A DNA stretch of 64,000 nucleotides from Chloranthus sessilifolius (Eukaryota > Streptophyta > Magnoliopsida > Chloranthales > Chloranthaceae), in the NCBI GenBank assembly GCA_021018995.1, contig CM037586.1, positions 6,112,328 to 6,176,327 on the forward strand, read 5' to 3'. Positions 37,901 through 48,153 of the stretch are shown here, piece by piece. The position numbers and the translations under genes are program-made. Positions within the stretch are counted from its first letter, which is position 1. Each line of letters begins with the position of its first letter. Under the pieces are notes generated by a model. The model worked only from the letters and a program-made list of their open reading frames with translations, had not been told where the DNA came from and did no database searches.

Positions 37901-40025
37901 CAATGTCCAAGGAGCATTTGTCTTGGGTATGCAGCTCTTACACATTGCTGTCACGGCAGTGGAAACTATCGATTCAGTCAAAAGGCGGAATGAGAAGGGT
38001 TGGGTTTTCAAGATTGATATGGAAAAGGCTTACGATAGGGTAAATTGGGATTTCCTTGACTATATGCTGTGGCTAGAATGGGCTTCGGGGAAGTGTGCAG
38101 GAAGTGGATGAAGGGCTGCTATGGGTCAGTGAGGTTCTCGGTCTTGATCAATGGGGTGCCGCATGGGTTCTTTAGATGCAAGAGAGGGCTAAGGCAAGGT
38201 TGTCCGCTCTCTCCTATGTTATTTAATTGCATTGGGGAAGCTCTTCACTGATTATTTGAGAGGGCGAAAGATCTGAATCTGCTCACTGGGTTCAAGGCTG
38301 CGGAGGATGGATTGCAGATCTCGCATTTGCAATATGCCAACGATACTTTGGTTTTCTGCAATGGGAGAGGGGGTGAATCGGAAGTAAAGGCGGTAACCGA
38401 CGTTTTGGTTTTATTTGAAGGGGTGTCTGGCCAGAAGATTAACTTGCACAAATCCAGCCTGGTTGGTATTAACATTGTTAACGCTGATACTGATTGTCTT
38501 GCAGCCTTGGTGGGATGTAGGACAGACACCTTGCCCATCAATTATCTAGGGATTCCGCTGGGAACCGGTTCGTGTCGCACGAGGTGCTGGGAGAGACTCG
38601 TTCAACGATTCCAATCTAGGTTGGCCACCTGGAAAAGCAAAATGCTCAGCAACGGGGGAAGGCTCACCCTCATTAAGTCTACTCTGGCTTTCGTCGCGGT
38701 TTTCATAATGTTTGTTTTCAGGGCACCGACGAGCATCACGAAGAAACTCGAGAAGATCATGCGGGATTTTTTGTGGAATGATAATGGGGATCGAAAGAAG
38801 TTCCATCTTGTCAAGTGGGTGAACTGTTGCGACCACAATGAGAAAGGGGGGCTTGATATTCAGAGACTTCGGCTTCTAAATACGACTCTCCTTAGGAAGT
38901 GGCTCTGGAGGGTCGGCGAAGGGAGGGACGCTGATAAGCTTTGGTGGCAGCTGGTCACTAATAAATACGGGATATCGGAGGAGCCTTGGCACTATAGCTT
39001 CGGGGTTAATTATGAGTCGGCCTGGTGGAAAGAAGTTAAACTCTGCGCGGAGTTCATCCAATCTGGTTCAAGGTACAGTTGGGGAGACGGGCAACGGATC
39101 AGATTCTGGAAGGATGTTTGGGTGGGCGATCAACAATTGCAATTTAGATATCCCACGATTTCTATGCTATCCGACTCTAAGGAGGGGGTCATCAGCCATT
39201 TCGTGCAGCTTGAGTATGGCTCCTGGGTCTGGAATATTCACACTCGTCGAGCTCTTAGGGAGTGGGAAATCAATGAGCTCAGGAACCTCCTCTTCCTTCT
39301 TAGAGGGATGGTTCCCAATGATAGCAATAGGGACAGGAGGCTGTGGAACCACTTGTCCAAAGGCAATTTCTCTGTCAAGGCGGCTTACAATGAGCTCCCG
39401 AAAATAGACAGGATAAGCAGTGGTGGGCGGGGTTTTGGAGAATCAAGCTCCCCCCGAAGATAAATTTTTTCTCCTGGACTGTTGTTCGGGGAAGAATTCT
39501 GATCCACAACCAGTTAGTGAAGAGGAACATCCCTGTGAGAAATAGATGCCTCTTGTGTATGAGACACAGTGAATCCGCGGAGCATATTCTCCTTCATTGC
39601 TCCTTTGCGCGTAACATTTGGTTTACAATTTTTGGCCTTTTCAACGTTTCTTTGGTTATGCCGGAAGGGCCTGCTCAAATGATGGAAATGTGGATGTGCA
39701 CCGAGGTGGATGGACTTCGGAAGGAGCTGTGAACCGTGAAAGTTTACGCGGTGTTTTGGGCTATCTGGATTGAGAGAAACAACAGAGTTTTTAGAAGAAG
39801 GGCCAAGCCGTTGGGGATGGTCATCCGCGATGTCCGGGACTTAGTGGTTAGCTGGAATGCAATTACGAAGGCTGATTTTCAGGAGGGGTTGCAGCATTTC
39901 CTACTGCGCTGGGATTGTTGGCCCGAGTGAGTTCCATGGTATCTCTGCGGTGCTGCAAAGGGAATTCTCGGGGGTTGTGTTGCATTGCGGCTTTGCTCGG
40001 GTTCCCGGGTGAGTTCTTTGGAGGG

Positions 40026-40063
<38 letters not shown>

Positions 40064-40924
40064 CTTTGGGTAGTGTCTTGCTACCCGCCAAGGTATGCTT
40101 CTTTTTTCTTTTTCTAATATATTAGCTTTGTTACCTTTCAAAAAAAAAAAAACTTATTAGTGCTGGGAAATCTTCATGGAAACATAAGAGGAATTACAGA
40201 TCACACGACCTTATACACTCCGTGTATAGCAACCAGATCATACGATCCCACTCCAAGCACAATACCACAGCCAAAGCCACAAATTTTCAGTCAATGCAAT
40301 ACCTGCAGGCAGAAAACACGCCATAACCCTCTCAACAGTCCACCAAAATTACGAATCCAGTTTAATTAGATCCGGGGAAGAAAACCAGTTCAATCACATG
40401 ACATCTTAAACCCCAGATTGAACCATCATTCTAAAAAACCCAGAAAAACGTGAAAAGCCTCTTTTTGGAGGAAAAGGAAAAATCAATGAAACTGTAATCA
40501 ATTTTCACAAAACAAAAAACTGATTCAAGATCCTTGCTCAGTGGAAGATTCCGGTTCAAACAAGTCCAGGTTCAGCTCCTCTCATGGGCTCGATCCTTGA
40601 AATCGGTGAAAAAATTGATCCAAGGGTTTTCAAGAGAAATCTGTTTGAATCTTTTAAACCATACACTGAATCAAATAAAGTTGTAGGGAATGCAATTTCG
40701 ATCAAAACCATGTAGGTGTTTTGTCGATCGAGATCCACTGGCTTATGCTAATGACGTCACCCGATGCCAGCACATGGAAGGGTTTTGAAAGATCTAAGCT
40801 CTGATACCAAGTTAATTTGGGGAATTCAAGTTAGGGTTAGGGTTAAGGTTAGGTGAGGAGGAAGAGGAGGAAGAAGAAGAGAAAGAATTAGGGTTGAGTA
40901 AGTTATCCCCATACCCATTTTCCA

Positions 40925-40985
<61 letters not shown>

Positions 40986-43900
40986 TTTACAAAGTGTTAC
41001 ACGCGCATACACCCAATTATACAACACACCCACACTAACATAAGGGACTCAAACATACACACACCAACTAAAAATGATAAAGATTACTCACACACCAACA
41101 ATGCATAAACTATATGAAACCAGCCAGATAATTAAGAAAAATGTAGGTGCAAAGTTAATATTTAAGATTTTAGAGGGTCAAAAGTAGCAATTTCTAGAGC
41201 TTGAGAGAAGAGGAAGAAGAAATATTCGAGTTAGCGCAGAGAGATACACTTTTTTTATGTACAAAGGCTCTACTTTGAAAAGCGCCAGTTTTAGAACTGA
41301 TGATATGCATGGAAGCTAGCTTTGAGCTTGCTTTGCATGCATGCGAATATCATTTCCCGAGATTTTTAATAGGCATTGAATTCTAAATATTTGTTTGCAT
41401 TGAAGAAGATATATATTTGTGAATAAAATAAAGATATTTTAAGCGAAACTAGAAATGGGGATGATATATTTATTTAGCATCTTGTAAAGAACAGAAATAT
41501 GATCTCTCTCCACTGAATTTATGCAACAGCTAGAGATATTAAAATTTGATCAATTTGGTTGGTTAAGATTATGTGTCTGCTGTCATTCGTGCAGACTTCC
41601 AACACATAATACAAGCTGAATAGAGAAGTATGTACCTACAAGCTTCAGACCTAAGTCGAAGTTTCCCCCATTGATAGCAACAGAAATAGTCAAAAGAAAC
41701 ATAAATGGAAGGGTTAGGATCAAAGAAAGGAAGGGATCTATGTCTGAATGGGAAAAAAAACTTACCACTGAGATGAATGATATCAGAAGATTATGAAGTG
41801 AATTAAACTATCAGCAGAGAAATGAATAGTAGAAAAGTCATGATTAGTGAGTGAACTAAAATATCTAATGTTGGAAAAACACCATCAGGATAGAAATGTT
41901 ATAAAAGATTGAATCTTAGAACTTTATAAAAAATAAGAAAGCTTTTGAAATTAGGTTCTAATCATTCAAAAAATGACCACAGCTTGAATGTAGAAGATGA
42001 TCAATGAAGAAAACATTAGCAAAATGGGAAGAAAAAACATGCTAAAAGCCTAAAACATACCACATAAATAGAGAAATGGAGAAAATCTCGAGAGCTAAAA
42101 TAAATGGCGAAAACTGTACTTTGTGTAGTATTCAAGGAAAAGTAAAGTGGCATCGGCATCGTTCGGGAGCATTCTTGCTCTGATCGAGTTGCACAAATTA
42201 GAGGATTTCCTACAATAGTACAGCAGAAACAAAGAAAGATAGCAAATTAAAAGGGTTTCCACTTTTTGTTACAAAAAGAGAGCAAACAAATATTTATAGA
42301 GTTATTACTTGAATGTTCTCGCAGGTAACCTTGATATACTACCTCTCAAATTGTTATAAGAGAATTCCTTGAAACATGAAAACTGAAAAATAAAACTTTC
42401 TTAAGCTACAAATCTCCATTATACACAAAAACTTATTCATTATGCATCAAAAGATTAAGAGAACCACAAGAAAGCAGGCTGTGTAATGATAGCTAAAGAC
42501 AAAAGGAAATGTTCCAAATAGACTGTTATTGTTAAGTTTGCTGATCTCAATTCAAATACCCATGATTAGCTTCATACCAAATACCCAATAATTTAATAAT
42601 GCATAGATGATTAGAACTGAAAATACTTTAAATGTTCTACTTACAGGTATTCAAGGTTTTAGAGGTAGCCTAGAAAAGTGGCAATATCACTAGTAAAGAG
42701 ATTATTAGAGAGATTACGTATATGAAGGTTTGTGTGCTTTCCAAGCTCAGGTGGAATTGGTCCTGATATGTTGTTATTTTGTAAGAGCCTCGAAAACATG
42801 TCTTAATTAATAGTAAATTTAAATAGGCATCTAAAATATTCTGATGAAAAGAATTGTTAGAATCACATTTTCTTTTGTGGGAACTTACCTAGTCTGAAGA
42901 TTCGACAAGTTCCCTATACTTGGGCAGAGAGAATAACGGCTGAATTTTGACTTGGAACTCCTCTACAACACCACCATTAAAACACCTTCACAGAAAAATA
43001 ATAGGTCTACTCTCGTTTATTTTTACACGACATGTAGGCAAATAATAAGAAGAGAAGAGGTCCAAAAAGTACAATGAAGTGAGAAGACTAAATCATGGGA
43101 TTAAAGTGGTTTAATCATTGCAAAACCAAACTAAACTAAGCGTGTGCATTTGCACAAGTTACAGAAGAACAATCCCCACACTGTTAGTTACAACTTGGAA
43201 ACCATCTTATGAAATTATCCACAAATAAATAATAAGAAAAACAAAATCACTTTTTGATTTATTAAATCTTTCATAATCATTGTATCTAGTGATTATATAC
43301 AATATTTTGATCTTTAATTTTGTTTTTCAAAAGTACCTACCTACATTAGCAAAAAAAAACAACAAATGAATTGGGCCAAACATAAAGACCCAATCATATT
43401 GAATTCTGTAGAATAAATAAATAAAAATTTTATTGATCAATACCCATTTGTGCGAAACTGTCATCTCTACATTCAGGTTCAAAGCATTTAGGATGCCTGT
43501 CAATGACATGTAGGGGATCCCATGTTAAGAGATTCAAAATTCAGTTACCCACAATTATTGGCTAATGAAATGATAAAACTGAAGTACGCATAGGAAAATA
43601 ATCAAACAGAAACACTGTATATGGGCAGTGGAATTCATATTAGGAATTTAACCTTAGTGGTGATTTCTAACCAGATAGCCAACCTGACGATGATTTCTAA
43701 CCCAATAGCCAACTTGGCGATGATTTCTAACCCGATAGCCATCCTAGCGATGATTTCTAGCCCGATGGCCAACCTGGCGGGGGCCCCGACATGATGGACG
43801 TCGGATTTGGGCCGCATTGAGTCTATTGGCGGAAGAAGAAACAGAAAACTCAACGAGCGCGAGAGTAACTTTCGAAAAGTCAAGGAATAAAGAGCCAGGG

Positions 43901-46900
43901 GGCTAAGAGTTAGTGTTAGGGAGCTGAAAGGGAAGGCCAGAGGTTCAGATTGGAGCCCCGGGTCACTCAGGCGAGAGGGGACTAACCTAGGCAACAAGAC
44001 AAGACAATTAGGAGAGAAGCTGATTGCTCGGGCAACTAGAGCACAACCAACCTGACGATGATTTCTAACCCAATAGCCAACTTGGCGATGATTTCTAACC
44101 CGATAGCCATCCTAGCGATGATTTCTAGCCCGATGGCCAACCCGGCGATGATTTCTAACCCGATAGCCAACCTGGCGGGGGCCCCGACATGATGGACGTC
44201 GGATTTGGGCCGCATTGAGTCTATTGGCGGAAGAAGAAACATAAAACTCAACGAGCACGAGAGTAACCTTCGAAAAGTCAAGGAATAAAGAGCCAGGGGG
44301 CTAAGAATTAGTGTTAGGGAGCTAAAAGGGAAGGCTAGAGGTTCAGATTGGAGCCCCGGGTCACTCAGGCGAGAGGGGACTCGCCTAGGCAACCAGACAA
44401 GACAATTGGGAGAGAAGCTGATCGCTTGGGAGACTAGAGTACAACCAAAACTCAAGATGGGATGTCACATAGGCGACAATTGCATTCTCGCCCAGGCGAG
44501 AACAGATTCGCCTGAGCGAACACTTAAATTCTCACCCAGGCGAGTTTCGAGAGGGCTAGAGTCACAGGCAGGTTGCTATGGTTTTTCGTCCTTTGTCTTT
44601 TGTTTTCTAGCTTCTAGGTTTCTACTTTGGGTATTTTAGTATCTTACTATTTTAGGGTTAGGTCTTTGTTGTACTTGCTATATAAGGTCCTTAGCGTTGC
44701 TTGATTTTTATGAAAAAGTGTATTGCATTTTGAGCTTGAGATGAGCTTTAATGGAGAGTGAGTTTTCTTCGCCATTTGGGTTTGGTGTGAGGCCAAGGGT
44801 GTGGTACCCATGTAATGTTCTTGATCTTCTCTTTTGCCACTTTCTAATTTCTTGCATTTATTTCTTATAATTTGATTGCTTGAATCCCTAAAACCCTACC
44901 TCTTGAGCTAAGCTTGATGCCCATCCTTGTGGATTGATTCCAATTTCAACCCATCGATCCACAACCTTTGTTCGGCTCGAGATTTGCTCGATTTTCCACC
45001 AATTTGAGCGCTTGTTTCAAAGCCCTAGCAAGGCACTACATGATTCCCCATTGAATGCCGAGTGAATACCTAACCTAGAGGATGCTAGAGTTTTATCTCT
45101 AGGATCGCACATTCCGCAAATCTAACGGATCTTGCGCACCGGATTGGACCCTTCTCAAATCTAACATGGCTACCTAGGCGAAAATCCACGAAACCCCAAG
45201 GTATCACTTTAATTTGGGTTTTCTGGTTCAATTAATTAACTTAATTTTAGCAATAGCATCTCATAAGAATTTTGGGGTCGCTGGCGTCACAACCTGCCAC
45301 CATGTCTAATGGCGATGGATTGCCAAGACCGACCACACCCTATCACACTAGACCATCCTCCATCACAATCCCAAAGACCGCGGACTTCGTTTAAGTTTAT
45401 TCTCTGCCATGAAATAGCCTCGTAGCATGTGATCAATGTTTAACTATCCACATCCCCCCTTTCAATGCCCGCAAAAAAAAAATGGTGTGATCTACATATT
45501 GATGTGCCATGGAAAGGTCATTCCGTGCCATCTCAAGTCCTTTAGCAGTGCTTCACATCAGTCTTTCTCCAAACAGATCAAACATGAAGGGGGTAGAGGA
45601 TCTCCCTTGTAGGCCTTACGAACTTCTAAAAATTCCTTAGCCGCATCATGACCATTGCAGAAAATCACGCATTCGTTATACATCAACTGATCTGTTTCAT
45701 CCATTTTTGCCCGAAACCAAATCTCTGCATCATATATAGTCCAAATAGGGCCGTACATTCCAAAATATGATGCCCATCTATGAACATGCTTGTTTTTTTT
45801 ATTGGAGTTGGGGGGGGGGGGGGAGGATAATGGCCCCCATAACCGGTTTTATTCGCTCTTGACTCTGCTTTGGGATAACATTAAAAAGAAAGCCAATACT
45901 TGCACCCCAAACAGAAGCCATTGCACCATTTAAAAAGAAAAATAAAAAGTGAAAAAGGGTGCAAGTTACAAAAATGGTGCAAGGACTTGCACCCACCATT
46001 TAAAGTCATTCTAAAAGATGGTGCAAGTTTTGAGTCGTTCCTTTTCCCCCTGTTTTGAGTCGTTCTTTCTCTTGAAAGCGTGAGAAACAAAAACAGCACG
46101 GGAAATGAAGAGACAAGCAAAGAAAGAGAAAACGGTCGAGAAGAAAGGCTTCACTTAGTTTGTGCTCAAGAAGAGGAAAACAATCGACGATCAACAATAT
46201 AAAGCTTATAGATCTATTGCATGAAGCATATACTGTTGATTTGGACGAAGAAGAGTTTTTCTCTCAAAAGAAAACAATTGCCTTTTTTTTAAGTGGGGTG
46301 CAATCACATAGGGTACCTCTGTTTGCCCCCCACACATTTTCTAATAGCGCCCACGTTCCAAACCTCTTGAAAACCATTGATTGCTTCAGATCAGATGATG
46401 GAGATCGTGTTTCACCACAATCTTCCACACAATAGATCTTGAGAGCATGGCGCACCTATCGGACGATCTGTTTTTTATTCCATGTGTCACAGATCCCCAA
46501 AAAATGGCATTAAATTCACGCTTGAGCGTGATTTGTGTCATATGATTCAATGCCATTTTTGGGGGATCTGTGACACATGGAATAAAAAACTGACAGTCGG
46601 ATTGGTGCGCCATGCTCTCAAGAATATCGGGGTGAAACATGATCATCATCTGATCCAAAGAAATCAATGGTTTTTAAGGGGTCTGAGACGTAGGTGCACA
46701 CATGGAATAAAAAACTGACTGTCGGATTGGTGCGCTATGCTCTCAAGAATATCGGGGTGAAGCATGATCTTCATCATCTGATCCAAAGAAATCAATGGTT
46801 TTTAAGTGGTCTGGGTCGTAGGTGCACACAGAGCGTACCCAATCACATAATGCTCTATAAGATAATGCTCACTTTATTATTATTTTTTTCCGATTTTTAG

Positions 46901-48097
46901 TGGGGTGCAATCACTAAAATGGTGCAACGGCTGATATTTGGGGTGCACGTATTGGCTCCCTATTAAAAAAGATTGAATTGATGCACTTGCCCGATTTCCC
47001 TCCCTTTTCTATAAAATTCCGCAAAGATTTTCTCAAGTTCCTGTTGATCAACTCCCAAATGCATTTGTAAAACCGACATGTGAAACCATCCAGGCTTGGG
47101 TCGCGATCTTGTACTTCATAACTTTGCTTGCACATGTGTAATTTTTATGTGATATGTGCTTAAAATATAAAAAAAGACTACTAAATCCTCCACTTTTTTA
47201 CTATTGAATTATTAAATAAACTTTATTCTTATGCAAAAAGTACTTAATAATATGTATCTTTGTGCTCCTCGCATGGGTTTGGGCTCCTCGCATGGCTGGG
47301 GCATGAGGTTGAGAGAGGGGTAGTTTCTCGCTACTAGCCTCTTCGTGTCTGTGTGTTTTGTTGTTTGGGTTGCTGCCTTGCTGGCTCAGGTTTGAAGTAT
47401 CACGTTCTCGTTAAAAAAAAGTATCTTTGTATAAAAACATCATATGCATCTTTAGATGTTTTTTTTTCCTTCTATTTTTGATTTTTTTTTTCAACAAAAA
47501 AGAAAAAGAAAAAGAAAAGAATATCGCTTTATATCGCAATACTAGTAGAAAATCATATTATATCCCAATACCAATATTGTTGGTTCTGGGAGGTGGCCGA
47601 TATAACCATTGGTACCAGTTTTAAACCTCGGGTCTCACAATGAGTTAGAATCAGGTGTCCAATCTGTTCTCTAAGGGTTGTCATGCACAGATATTTATGA
47701 GCGCCAAATCAGTGAAAGGTGAAAAATGTACTCTTTACAGTAATACACAGGCCAATATCTCGAGATTTGGCCAGTTTGGTGGAGGAACCATTCGCTGTCT
47801 GGTGCGCAGGTTTGGGACCTGATACGAAGTCTTTACATTAATACCTGCTCATATTGAAATATGAATTTTGGGCTCACGACGAAGTTATTGATGGATTTAG
47901 TTAAAGGACTGCATTTATCAGAGCTATTTTGTCCTATCCGTAGCTGCCTCAGTCGGGTACATCTCATTCTATACTGTTTGCAGTTCGTCAATTACTAACG
48001 AAACTGATAAAATAATTGTCCATTGTAAAAACCAACATTGTAAATCTAAATTACAAAATTATTCTCCTCACATGTTGAAATATGAATGCATCCATCG

Positions 48098-48153
<56 letters not shown>

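Larger units (their letters stand above)
33652..40152 (+). mobile_element. Apparently full-length LINE (L1-type) inside the copia element
   Basis: About 6.5 kb, with 5' UTR, ORF1, ORF2 and a 3' UTR ending in a 13-A tail (40140-40152). It is flanked by AAAACTTATTA (33641-33651) and the same word overlapping the tail (40149-40159). It has the order of plant L1 elements: DUF4283-type ORF1, then endonuclease, RT and zf-RVT. Several stops and frameshifts make it inactive. It lies opposite to the copia element and is younger than it. Confidence 0.9.
29684..41100 (-). mobile_element. Ty1/copia element with RT core deleted and a LINE inserted
   Basis: LTRs lie at 40810-41100 (5') and 29684-29904 (3'), flanked by a perfect 5-bp duplication ATGCA (29679-29683 and 41101-41105). 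A perfect initiator Met tRNA primer site abuts the 5' LTR and a GAGGGGGAG polypurine tract abuts the 3' LTR. The minus-strand coding order is protease, integrase, RT tail, RNase H, the copia order. The RT palm is absent, no gag is recognisable, and two tandem duplications occur. A 6.5 kb LINE sits between leader and protease. Without the LINE the element is about 4.9 kb. Confidence 0.9.
45888..46960. mobile_element. TIR element with 9-bp target duplication, carrying a foldback MITE
   Basis: The right end, reversed, reads GGGAGCCAATACGTGCACCC and the left end GAAAGCCAATACTTGCACCC; the match continues for about 50 bp (AAGCCATTGCACCATTT). Flanks are CATTAAAAA (45879-45887) and TATTAAAAA (46961-46969), 8 of 9 identical. 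The interior contains a large foldback (46300-46850) and a 125-bp tandem repeat. No transposase. A duplication of 8-9 bp fits Mutator- or hAT-type movement. Confidence 0.65.
45475..47135 (-). pseudogene. LINE reverse transcriptase relic split by a TIR element
   Basis: The right part (47130-46990) reads [20 protein letters not shown] and [12 protein letters not shown], the SPGPDGF region of LINE RT. The left part (45760-45475) reads [14 protein letters not shown], then [11 protein letters not shown]-like GLRQGDPLSP, then [10 protein letters not shown] in place of HLQYADDTIFF. The stretch between is lost. The TIR element at 45888-46960 sits between the two parts. Confidence 0.7.

Noticed and set aside
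41583-41768. 61-aa minus-strand frame with a hydrophobic stretch, considered as the receptor-kinase transmembrane exon
   Set aside because: No basic stop-transfer sequence and no match to NIK/SERK transmembrane blocks; AT-rich chance frame.
43635-44455. Two similar minus-strand frames with 10-aa repeats (LAIGLEIIA)
   Set aside because: They are translations of the 30-bp minisatellite inside an LTR and share the DNA duplication; no independent coding evidence.
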